Source of the DNA: an uncultured Prevotella sp.
Lineage (GTDB): Bacteria; Bacteroidota; Bacteroidia; Bacteroidales; Bacteroidaceae
Direction of reading: 5' to 3'
Assembly: GCA_937880835.1 (NCBI GenBank)
Contig: CALGRN010000268.1
Coordinates: 1 to 5,086 of the forward strand
Length of the DNA stretch: 5,086 nt
In this document: positions 1 to 4,876 of the stretch, one piece after another
How the letters are laid out: each line of letters opens with the position of its first letter
Position numbering within the stretch: the stretch's first letter is position 1
Notes under the pieces: generated by a model
The model's database searches: none
What the model saw: only the letters and a program-made list of their open reading frames with translations
Told to the model about the DNA's origin: nothing
Translations under genes and position numbers: made by a program

Positions 1-108
1 ACCAAACAGTTATTTGATTGCTGCTTGTCAGAATACATTATAAGCATTCAGAAACCTTACTTTGCATAACCTTGAAAAGCAGCTTGCAAACCGTTTATTT
101 TCAATTGT

Positions 109-139
109 ATTAATTCGAGTTTCTAAAACTCGCATTAAT
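109..139 (-). terminator. Long hairpin downstream of the glycosyltransferase operon (possible terminator)
   Basis: Bases 109-122 pair with 126-139 around a 3-base loop (123-125). 13 of 14 positions pair, with one mismatch at 115/133. The GC-richer middle (CGAG/CTCG) has AT-rich ends. No clean T-run follows on either strand, so it is not a textbook intrinsic terminator. It is the outermost of three adjacent hairpins beyond the last gene of the minus-strand operon, and termination or 3'-end protection is the likeliest role. The remaining bases 1-108 show no gene, promoter or repeat that I can support. Confidence 0.45.
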
Positions 140-140
140 T

Positions 141-184
141 GATAATTTAAAGCAACAAAAAGCTTTGTTATTCATCAAATTATC
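141..184 (-). repeat. Nested hairpin: 8-base outer and 6-base inner inverted repeats
   Basis: GATAATTT (141-148) is the perfect reverse complement of AAATTATC (177-184). Between them AACAAA (154-159) pairs with TTTGTT (164-169) around a 4-base loop. Read on the minus strand, the inner stem ends in a short T-rich stretch. It directly abuts the hairpins at 109-139 and 186-202. It may be part of a compound 3' structure for the operon transcript. The sequence is AT-rich, so some pairing could be chance. Confidence 0.4.
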
Positions 185-185
185 T

Positions 186-202
186 AACGAATTTAATTCG
201 TT
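186..202 (-). terminator. Perfect palindromic hairpin just after the GT2 stop (possible terminator)
   Basis: AACGAATT (186-193) and AATTCGTT (195-202) are perfect reverse complements around a single base, which gives a 6-7 bp stem with a small loop in RNA. It begins 13 bases beyond the stop codon of the GT2 gene (216-218), where a terminator would be expected. There is no T-run after it on the minus strand, so termination activity is inferred from position and symmetry only. Confidence 0.4.
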
Positions 203-215
203 GAACCCACGTTAT

Positions 216-998
216 TCAATGTTTCACAACCATACGTATTACAAACCAAGCGTGCATTACGATTGTTTGCAAGACGCCGTAGTGCCTGCACATGACCCTG
301 AAACGCTCCATAAGAGAAGCTCTGTGATGAACTGTTGTCTGACCTTCCTGCATGTAATGGGCTATGACAGCATGCACATTTTTAAGCAAAAGTTGCTCTT
401 TCTCTGCTTCTTTCATTACTTTTATGCACCAATCTACATCTGCCGAATATCTGAAACGCGTATCATAAGGTATTCGTTTCGCTATATCAGTACGCACATA
501 AAATGCCTGATGACATACGAGCATACCGTTTCGGAACGACTTCCATGTAAGATTTTCGGGAGGAGACAAACGTCTGTGGAAAAGAAAATTGCCGTTACCG
601 TCAACTATATCCGTATCTCCGAACAGCACTGCGGGTTTAAGTCCGTCGCTTTCAAGCTCCGCTTCGCGTGCCATTATCTCTAATGTATCATCGGAAGGAA
701 ACCTGTCTCCTGCATTCATAAAACAGATATAATCGCCTGTTGCAAGCCCTATTCCTTTGTTCATGGCATCATACAATCCTTTATCCGGTTCTGAAATGAT
801 AACTATTTCATGCCCGTTGTCATCATCATCGGATGCTTTGCGGTATTCTTCGGCAAGCCTTACGGTATTGTCTTTCGATGCTCCGTCAACGATTATATGC
901 TCTACATGCGGATAACTTTGCATCATCACACTGTCTGCCGTAGGCTTAAATACATCGGCTGCATTGTATGTTATCGTTACGATAGAAAATGTTATCAT
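216..998 (-). CDS. Family 2 glycosyltransferase (WcaE-like), surface polysaccharide synthesis
   Basis: This 260-residue GT-A fold enzyme probably transfers a sugar from a nucleotide-sugar donor to a growing lipid-linked glycan at the cytoplasmic face of the inner membrane. The N-terminus starts the Rossmann-like fold (SIVTITYN, residues 5-12), followed by VDGASKDNT (37-45), the conserved donor-site stretch EPDKGLYDAMNKGI (70-83) and GDYICFMNAGDRF (88-100), whose NAGD sits where the metal-binding DxD is expected. Further typical blocks are CHQAFYVR (162-169) and YSADVDW (184-190). The C-terminal tail (245-260) is hydrophobic and basic and may touch the membrane. Length is normal for the WcaE-like group. 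Its ATG overlaps the stop of the upstream GT4 gene as ATGA (995-998), so the two are cotranscribed and probably translationally coupled. The exact sugar and linkage cannot be read from sequence. Four Asp in a row (57-60) come from a CAT repeat and are probably a surface loop. Confidence 0.9.
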   Translation of the reverse strand: MITFSIVTITYNAADVFKPTADSVMMQSYPHVEHIIVDGASKDNTVRLAEEYRKASDDDDNGHEIVIISEPDKGLYDAMNKGIGLATGDYICFMNAGDRFPSDDTLEIMAREAELESDGLKPAVLFGDTDIVDGNGNFLFHRRLSPPENLTWKSFRNGMLVCHQAFYVRTDIAKRIPYDTRFRYSADVDWCIKVMKEAEKEQLLLKNVHAVIAHYMQEGQTTVHHRASLMERFRVMCRHYGVLQTIVMHAWFVIRMVVKH

Positions 999-2269
999 AG
1001 TTTGAATTGCTTAAAAGCCAATGCTCTGTTATAAACTTCGATGTACTTCATGGCTACACTGCGCTGCGAATAATGTTTTGCCACGTCAGCAACAGCACGG
1101 TTGCTAATCTCCAAGTAGTCAGCTTCGTCAAGCACCCAGCGCATTCCTTGCGCCAAATCATCCACGCTTTTATACTCTGCCACATATCCATTGGTTTTAT
1201 GTCCTATCATTTCCGGTATTCCTCCGACGTTGAAACCGACGCACGGAACACCGCAAGCCATAGCTTCCATTATTGTATTTGGAAGATTATCTTCAAGCGA
1301 AGGCAATACAAAAAGGTTTACAGAGTTGTATATGTTTATTATTTTCTGCGGCTCACTTACATATCCGAGCAGATAGACAGGCATGCAGAGACTGTCTGCA
1401 ACATCTTCCGAATGCCCGCCGAGAACAGCTATTCCCGTGTTGTTTTTCATCTCGGGATATTCCTGCACAAGTTTTCTGACGGCTTCGATGAAATACTCCA
1501 TTCCCTTGCGTTTGTCGGTAACACGCTGCGAAACAAACAATATCAAACGTTTATCGGAAGGCAACCCCGCTCTCAGTCGTGCTTCTTTCCTGTCTCTCGG
1601 ACAGAAAACACGAGTGTCAATCGGGTTCGGAATGCTTGTTATATACTGCCCTGTAAGCAGTCCGCTCTGCTTTGCAAGCTTTCCCAACCATTGACTGCAA
1701 GTCACGAAAGAAATATTATTATTGTTCAAAATGTTTTTCTTGCGCTTCCATATTTTTGGAGACAAATCGTCATTCGAGCCTCCGCCGGGCAGAAGTTTAC
1801 AGTTATGACATCGCGTCCGAAAGTATGAACAGCCTCCGGCATAATGACAAATGGCAGTCGCAGCCCATAAATCGTGCATCGTCCATACAACAGGTTTGCC
1901 GCTTGCGAGTATCTTTCTTATTCCTTTAAGCGACAACATGCCTTGATTTATCCAACTTAAATGAATGACATCGGCTTCCTTGAACTCTTTGAGCGATGTT
2001 ATATCGAAACCTGCATTTGCTATATCTATCTCGAAAAGACGATTGCGAGAGAAGTGCAAACGCACAAAGATGCACCAACGTTCCCACAGAAAATTCCATC
2101 GATGCATGAACGATTGCTTCAATCCTACAACGTTTATATTCTCCGTTTCTTTGTCACGGACGAGCATTTTTGCCTTAACTCCATTGTTGTTAAGAGCTTC
2201 CATAAGTCTCTTGGCAGCAACAGCTGCACCGCCGGTCTTCTCACTTGTGTTTACGATAAGAACTCTCAT
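995..2269 (-). CDS. Family 4 glycosyltransferase (GT-B fold) with a four-cysteine motif
   Basis: This 424-residue retaining glycosyltransferase probably adds a hexose during capsule, exopolysaccharide or O-antigen assembly. The N-terminal acceptor domain opens with MRVLIVNTSEKTGGAAVAAKRL (in residues 1-22), the glycine-rich start typical of this group. HDLW (132-135) is followed by a cysteine cluster C141, C147, C154, C157. The linker carries PNPID (214-218). The C-terminal donor domain has LFVSQRVTDKRKG (244-256), GYVSEP (302-307) and the nucleotide-sugar signature LEDNLPNTIMEAMACGVP (325-342), where D327 and E335 hold the EX7E positions, with Asp in place of the first Glu. GGIPEMI (349-355) follows. 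It is first in a two-gene operon with the GT2 enzyme and has its own Bacteroidota-type promoter (2292-2322), which gives a leader of only about 15 bases. No Shine-Dalgarno is visible before the ATG, as is common in the phylum. Substrate unknown. Confidence 0.92.
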   Translation of the reverse strand: MRVLIVNTSEKTGGAAVAAKRLMEALNNNGVKAKMLVRDKETENINVVGLKQSFMHRWNFLWERWCIFVRLHFSRNRLFEIDIANAGFDITSLKEFKEADVIHLSWINQGMLSLKGIRKILASGKPVVWTMHDLWAATAICHYAGGCSYFRTRCHNCKLLPGGGSNDDLSPKIWKRKKNILNNNNISFVTCSQWLGKLAKQSGLLTGQYITSIPNPIDTRVFCPRDRKEARLRAGLPSDKRLILFVSQRVTDKRKGMEYFIEAVRKLVQEYPEMKNNTGIAVLGGHSEDVADSLCMPVYLLGYVSEPQKIINIYNSVNLFVLPSLEDNLPNTIMEAMACGVPCVGFNVGGIPEMIGHKTNGYVAEYKSVDDLAQGMRWVLDEADYLEISNRAVADVAKHYSQRSVAMKYIEVYNRALAFKQFKL

Positions 2270-2291
2270 GCAAGATATTTCTATTTGAAGA

Positions 2292-2322
2292 CAAAGTTAA
2301 TATTTCAATATGTAAAAACAAA
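2292..2322 (-). promoter_or_regulatory. Bacteroidota sigma-70-type promoter of the glycosyltransferase operon
   Basis: On the minus strand the -7 box is TAACTTTG (2299-2292), an exact TAnnTTTG match. A TTTG -33 box lies at 2322-2319, 19 bases upstream, which is within the normal spacing. Transcription should start near 2283-2287, about 15 bases before the GT4 ATG. The -33 box is at the centre of an 11-base dyad (2297-2342), one arm of which runs into the -7 box. Confidence 0.7.
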
Positions 2323-2342
2323 AAAAACAACTGAAATATTAA
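2297..2342. repeat. Perfect 11-base inverted repeat spanning the operon promoter
   Basis: TTAATATTTCA (2297-2307) and TGAAATATTAA (2332-2342) are exact reverse complements separated by 24 bases. The centre of symmetry (2319.5) falls on the -33 box, and the left arm overlaps three bases of the -7 box. This suits an operator for a dimeric repressor, or two half-sites. The arms are AT-only apart from one C/G pair, so chance cannot be excluded. Confidence 0.5.
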
Positions 2343-2361
2343 ATGTTTGCGCACACGGCTG

Positions 2362-2375
2362 TTGATTTAAATCAA
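2362..2375. promoter_or_regulatory. FNR/CRP-type palindrome between divergent promoters
   Basis: TTGATTTAAATCAA is a perfect 14-base palindrome and matches the enterobacterial FNR consensus TTGAT-N4-ATCAA exactly. Its centre (2368.5) is about 69 bases from the -7 box of the leftward operon promoter and about 69 bases from the -7 box of the rightward RNA promoter. It is therefore placed symmetrically, at roughly -80 from both predicted start sites, a usual distance for CRP/FNR-type activators. Whether a Bacteroidota family member uses this exact site is inference. Confidence 0.4.
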
Positions 2376-2412
2376 AAAAGCATATTAATAGAATAAAATC
2401 AATGTTATATTT

Positions 2413-2444
2413 TTTGCATAAAAAACGAAAGACTCTTACCTTTG
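2413..2444 (+). promoter_or_regulatory. Strong Bacteroidota-type promoter for a plus-strand non-coding RNA
   Basis: The -33 box TTTG (2413-2416) is followed after 20 bases by TACCTTTG (2437-2444), a full TAnnTTTG match, then a C. This is the canonical arrangement of the Bacteroidota primary sigma factor. The start site should be at about 2449-2452. No plus-strand protein gene lies downstream, so the promoter serves a non-coding transcript. Confidence 0.8.
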
Positions 2445-2449
2445 CATCG

Positions 2450-2645
2450 CGAAAAGGTTTAACAGATTGTTTAGGTTAGTAGTAATAGATTGAAATTTTA
2501 GGTTAGTTTATTTAATGTAATTGATTTAATCGGATTGTTTGACGGGATAACAAAGGGAATCGTGAGATTGCCTTTAAACATAAAAGAATTTTTTATGAAA
2601 CATAGGCAAAACGCTGCAACTCGCTAAGAGTTGTGGCGTTTTTTT
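2450..2645 (+). ncRNA. Putative independent small RNA, about 195 nt (6S / Bacteroidales-1-like candidate)
   Basis: A canonical promoter (2413-2444) and a strong intrinsic terminator (2608-2645) bracket this stretch on the plus strand, while all flanking genes run on the minus strand. The 5' half is dense in stop codons in all frames, so it is not an mRNA of normal size. Visible structure: GTTTAA (2457-2462) can pair with TTAAAC (2574-2579) as a closing stem. TTGTT (2535-2539) can pair with AACAA (2549-2553) near the apex, with CGGAT/ATCG pairing possible below it. CATAAAA (2579-2585) pairs with TTTTATG (2591-2597). The block TTTAGGTTAG is repeated exactly at 2470-2479 and 2497-2506, each preceded by AGATTG. 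Small promoter-to-terminator RNAs of this size are known in Bacteroidales as Bacteroidales-1, which I recall being considered a 6S-type RNA. The match is by size and layout, not by an alignment. That it is an RNA gene is much surer than its identity. Confidence 0.72.
2608..2645 (+). terminator. Intrinsic terminator of the small RNA
   Basis: Bases 2608-2622 pair with 2628-2642 around the 5-base loop GCTAA. All 15 positions pair, two of them as G-U wobbles, and the core AACGC..GCGTT is followed by seven T (2639-2645). The A-run at 2608-2611 pairs with the first T residues. This is a textbook Rho-independent terminator and the strongest in the window. Confidence 0.9.
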
Positions 2646-2869
2646 ATTGTGAAATAAACTCTTATGAAGTATCGTTTTAATTACAATGCGTTTCATAACA
2701 ACATGAATGATTGAACGAGAAAACAAAAAAAACATCATAAAATCATTAGGATAATATGACCGAACAGACATTGCAGACATTTTGCAACATACATACAAAA
2801 GGTTATGAAAACCGTTTCTGACAAGCAAGACAGACACTGCAATATATCAGTATCTTACAAACCGCATCT
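2646..2869. other. Gene-free spacer between the small RNA and the palindromic array
   Basis: I see no protein gene, tRNA or promoter here. An 87-codon reading frame on the minus strand (2574-2837) runs through the RNA terminator, has no ribosome binding site and no recognisable domain, and I do not accept it. The only local pattern is a tandem pair CAGACATTG (2765-2773) and CAGACATTT (2774-2782), echoed once more near 2831. Confidence 0.5.
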
Positions 2870-2957
2870 CAAAAGCTATTCTTTTAAAAAGCAAAAGTTA
2901 TTGTTTTGCACGATGAAAGGATAGCTTTCGCAATGCAAAACAATAACTTTTGGAATG
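2870..2957. repeat. Array of four 22-base palindromic units with a perfect 19-base inverted repeat
   Basis: Four units of exactly 22 bases follow each other: 2870-2891, 2892-2913, 2914-2935 and 2936-2957. Each has the plan C-AAAAG, six variable bases, TTTT-GCAATG, and so is itself a dyad. The first two cores read CTATTC and TTATTG. The last two are their inverted counterparts, so the order is A-B-A'-B'. As a result 2892-2910 and 2934-2952 are perfect 19-base reverse complements. The 23-base loop holds a further 6-bp stem (2914-2919/2925-2930), including one G-U pair. The resulting 61-base hairpin lies 55 bases beyond the sir2 stop and could end or stabilise that transcript. Its modular form suggests a dispersed intergenic repeat family rather than a one-off terminator. 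Confidence 0.8.
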
Positions 2958-2967
2958 TCATCATAAC

Positions 2968-2990
2968 AAACGTATGAAATAAGTACGTTT
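2968..2990 (-). terminator. Small hairpin after sir2 (possible terminator)
   Basis: AAACGTA (2968-2974) and TACGTTT (2984-2990) are perfect reverse complements around a 9-base loop, 17 bases beyond the sir2 stop codon (3008-3010). On the minus strand only the three T of the stem plus GTT follow, so it is weak by itself. The larger palindromic array next to it may be the real end point. Confidence 0.4.
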
Positions 2991-3007
2991 ATTTATTTCC
3001 GTAGTTT

Positions 3008-3709
3008 CTATTTCATCAGCATATCGAAAAGTTCTTTCATGCCTTCGCTTGCACCTTTCGGGATATGCGTAACATTATGCGGAAACTTCGACATAACTGT
3101 CTCCGGGTCGATTATATATATAGGAACTTGTGAGCCAACGTACCTTGTCAGTCCCGCAGCAGGATAAACATTAAGAGACGTTCCCACTATTATGAAGATG
3201 TCGGCAGTATGCGCTTCGGCAGCAGCAGGCTCTATCATGGGGACGCTTTCGCCGAAAAACACAATGAAAGGACGCAGCAATGAGCCGTCGGCAGCTTTAT
3301 CTCCGGGCTTCACATCGGGATTTTCGGCAGTCAGGGTCTGTACGTACTGCGGATTGTAGGCATCGTTGCTTGAACACACTTTTGCAAGTTCGCCATGCAG
3401 ATGGATTACGTTTTTCGTTCCCGCACGTTCATGCAGGTTGTCCACGTTCTGCGTTATTACGGTAACATCGTATTTCTCTTCCAACTTGGCAATGAGCCTG
3501 TGACCCTCGTTAGGTTGTGCAGAGAAGAGCTTTCTGCGCAACCCGTTGTAGAAGTTGTTAACCAAAACAGGGTCTGCTTCCCAACCTTCGTGGGACGCAA
3601 CTTGCTCCACCGGATAGTTCTCCCATAGCCCATCGCTGCCTCGAAACGTTTTGAAACCGCTCTCAACAGACATTCCCGCACCTGTCAGAAAAACTATTTT
3701 CTTCTTCAT
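3008..3709 (-). CDS. cobB: NAD-dependent protein deacylase, Sir2 family (CobB-like)
   Basis: This cytoplasmic enzyme of 233 residues removes acyl groups from protein lysines using NAD+, releasing nicotinamide and O-acyl-ADP-ribose. The Sir2 signatures are all present: GAGMSVESGFKTFRG (10-24) for NAD binding, TQNVDNLHERAG (86-97), the catalytic histidine in LHGEL (H105), FFGE (151-154), GTSLNVYPAAGL (176-187) and IDP (200-202). Two departures stand out. The zinc-ribbon cysteines (two CxxC pairs in the classical family) are reduced to one, C112, in VCSSNDAYNP, a loss I believe is shared by other Bacteroidales Sir2 proteins. The Y-x2-R motif that reads acidic acyl groups in CobB/SIRT5 is here Y54-N-G-L57, with Arg only at 58 and 59. 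Length is normal for the short bacterial class. It starts 73 bases after the porin gene on the same strand, and no good promoter is visible between them, so readthrough is possible, though the functions are unrelated. Confidence 0.93.
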   Translation of the reverse strand: MKKKIVFLTGAGMSVESGFKTFRGSDGLWENYPVEQVASHEGWEADPVLVNNFYNGLRRKLFSAQPNEGHRLIAKLEEKYDVTVITQNVDNLHERAGTKNVIHLHGELAKVCSSNDAYNPQYVQTLTAENPDVKPGDKAADGSLLRPFIVFFGESVPMIEPAAAEAHTADIFIIVGTSLNVYPAAGLTRYVGSQVPIYIIDPETVMSKFPHNVTHIPKGASEGMKELFDMLMK

Positions 3710-3727
3710 AGCGTTATTCTTTTATAT

Positions 3728-3773
3728 TGCAATGCAAATGTTTCTCATTCATTGCAGAGAATGTTTTTCATTC
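3728..3773. repeat. Degenerate palindromic repeats between porin and sir2
   Basis: TGCAATG (3728-3734) and CATTGCA (3750-3756) form a perfect inverted repeat, with AATG/CATT pairing inside it (3737-3740/3746-3749). A second small hairpin, GAATG with T5 loop and CATTC, occupies 3759-3773. The block ATGTTTCTCATTC (3738-3750) recurs with one change at 3761-3773. GCAATGCAAA (3729-3738) is also found exactly in the 22-base array at 2930-2939, so this may be an eroded relative of that array. It may also weakly terminate the porin transcript. Confidence 0.5.
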
Positions 3774-3782
3774 CCGTTTATG

Positions 3783-4811
3783 TCATAAGACTTTCATTCT
3801 CCACGTCAAACCGAGATTAAGCACAGAGAGTTTATCAACCAATGTGCCTTCCGGATTGGTGTTGTTTCCAAACGAATAGCTGTAATTTCCGTGTATTCTG
3901 ACCTTGTTGTTCTTTAAAGGAAAATACTCGAAACCGCATCCTAAGCGCGTAATCTCAGTTCCTTTCATCACGCATATATCTGCATCGGAGTCGGTTTTGT
4001 TTACATCATAGCTTACTTTTGCAAAGACATTGAGTTGCTTTATCGGCTGATATGACACTCTTCCGACAAAAGAACAGTCGCGACCGAAGAAGGTATGACC
4101 GGCAACAGCACGGTTCATGAAGTCCAAGTCAACTTGTACGCGATCGCCGATGTGCAGCTTATTGCCCAATGAAATATAGTTTATGTACTTTCCGGGTGCA
4201 TATTCCATCATGTTGACAGACCAAAGCGGCTCGAAGAAACCATGACTTCCCTGCCACATCATGTTATATGCATAAGTGTCAACACCTTTGTCCGATAGCG
4301 CAGAATAATGTTTCCTGAAAGGACTCTGGCATACTTGCAGCGTGAGATTGTCTTTCCCGTCCGACGTGGTATAATTGGTGCTGACTCCCCATTGATAGCA
4401 AGGAAAGTTATAGCAGTATTCAGAAAGGAAGTAGCAATCAATGGGTGCAGCTTCCAATTCCCATCCTCCAACCAGTACGATTTGCTTACCGGCAGACAGC
4501 TTTATGTTATCTGTTGCCTTATAGTCGAGATACAACCAATCAGTGGCATCAAAGAAAGTATTGTCTTTGTTTATTCCGTTTAGCCTCTGTCTGTAAGCGT
4601 ATGAGAACTTATCGGATATGCTTCCTTTCAATATAACGTTAACTATATTGCCCTTGAAACCGCTCTCGTCTTTAATCGTTTCGTCGTCTATATAAGTGCG
4701 TTGATAGTCTCCTCTTGCTTCAAAAGATATGCTCACAGGCTTATTTTCCTGTGCAAATACCGTAATACACGAACAGAACAAGAGTGCAACAATGCTTTTT
4801 ATCTTTCTCAT
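3783..4811 (-). CDS. Outer-membrane beta-barrel porin (phosphate-selective porin O/P-like)
   Basis: This is a 342-residue secreted protein that probably forms a passive channel in the outer membrane. The ATG at 4811 is chosen. The frame can be extended four codons to 4823, but that start would be TTG and has no better context. From the ATG, a basic N-terminus (MRKIK) and a hydrophobic stretch to VFA-Q give a signal peptidase I site after residue 20. The rest alternates polar and hydrophobic residues in short strands rich in Tyr, Gly and Asn, with the block DWLYLDY (91-97), SAGKQ (106-110), APID (122-125), CYQWGVS (138-144) and CQSPF (161-165). It ends in the strand LTWRMKVL (335-342), as expected for a barrel. 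This layout resembles Bacteroidales porins annotated as phosphate-selective porin O/P; the substrate cannot be read from it. It has seven cysteines in the mature part (126, 133, 138, 161, 246, 280, 292), many for an outer-membrane protein. It lies 65 bases downstream of the small gene at the right edge. Confidence 0.78.
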   Translation of the reverse strand: MRKIKSIVALLFCSCITVFAQENKPVSISFEARGDYQRTYIDDETIKDESGFKGNIVNVILKGSISDKFSYAYRQRLNGINKDNTFFDATDWLYLDYKATDNIKLSAGKQIVLVGGWELEAAPIDCYFLSEYCYNFPCYQWGVSTNYTTSDGKDNLTLQVCQSPFRKHYSALSDKGVDTYAYNMMWQGSHGFFEPLWSVNMMEYAPGKYINYISLGNKLHIGDRVQVDLDFMNRAVAGHTFFGRDCSFVGRVSYQPIKQLNVFAKVSYDVNKTDSDADICVMKGTEITRLGCGFEYFPLKNNKVRIHGNYSYSFGNNTNPEGTLVDKLSVLNLGLTWRMKVL

Positions 4812-4876
4812 TTCTTTATGCAAATATCGTTGATTTAAATATAGCAGTACTTTTTTTCTTGCACTTTTCCTATATA
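4812..4876. other. Spacer upstream of the porin gene, no clear promoter
   Basis: The nearest -7-like box on the minus strand is GATATTTG (4829-4822), one mismatch from TAnnTTTG, but no TTTG lies 19-21 bases upstream of it. TATATTTA is a second poor match. The sequence is AT-rich, with a small AT-only palindrome at the stop codon of the upstream gene. The porin may be cotranscribed from upstream or use a promoter that I cannot recognise. Confidence 0.4.

Noticed and set aside
57..64. TTACTTTG, close to a plus-strand -7 box
   Set aside because: It has one mismatch to TAnnTTTG and no TTTG at 19-21 bases upstream, and nothing downstream needs it.
165..683. 172-codon plus-strand frame opposite the GT2 gene
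   Set aside because: It is antisense to a well-supported glycosyltransferase and begins inside the hairpin cluster. No start signal or domain is visible.
820..830. Short CAT/TCA triplet repeat in the GT2 gene
   Set aside because: Triplet slippage keeps the frame and the tract is short, so phase variation is unlikely. It simply encodes a run of Asp.
1007..1828. 273-codon plus-strand frame opposite the GT4 gene
   Set aside because: It is fully antisense to a gene with clear GT4 motifs, its product has no recognisable domain, and it has no promoter. It is a shadow of the real gene.
2292..2342. Classical invertible polysaccharide promoter
   Set aside because: The inverted arms are only 11 bases long and 24 apart, much closer than known invertible promoters, and no recombinase gene is in the window. 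It is kept only as an operator candidate.
2595..2627. Ten-residue ORF (MKHRQNAATR) ending in the loop of the RNA terminator
   Set aside because: It resembles a leader peptide by position, but no plus-strand gene follows, no ribosome binding site precedes it, and no residue is enriched as in attenuators.
2574..2837. 87-codon minus-strand reading frame in the central spacer
   Set aside because: It runs through the strong plus-strand terminator, has no ribosome binding site or known domain, and its composition is that of AT-rich spacer.
4812..4823. Upstream TTG start for the porin (four extra codons)
   Set aside because: The ATG at 4811 gives a normal signal peptide, and the TTG has no supporting ribosome binding site and overlaps a promoter-like box.
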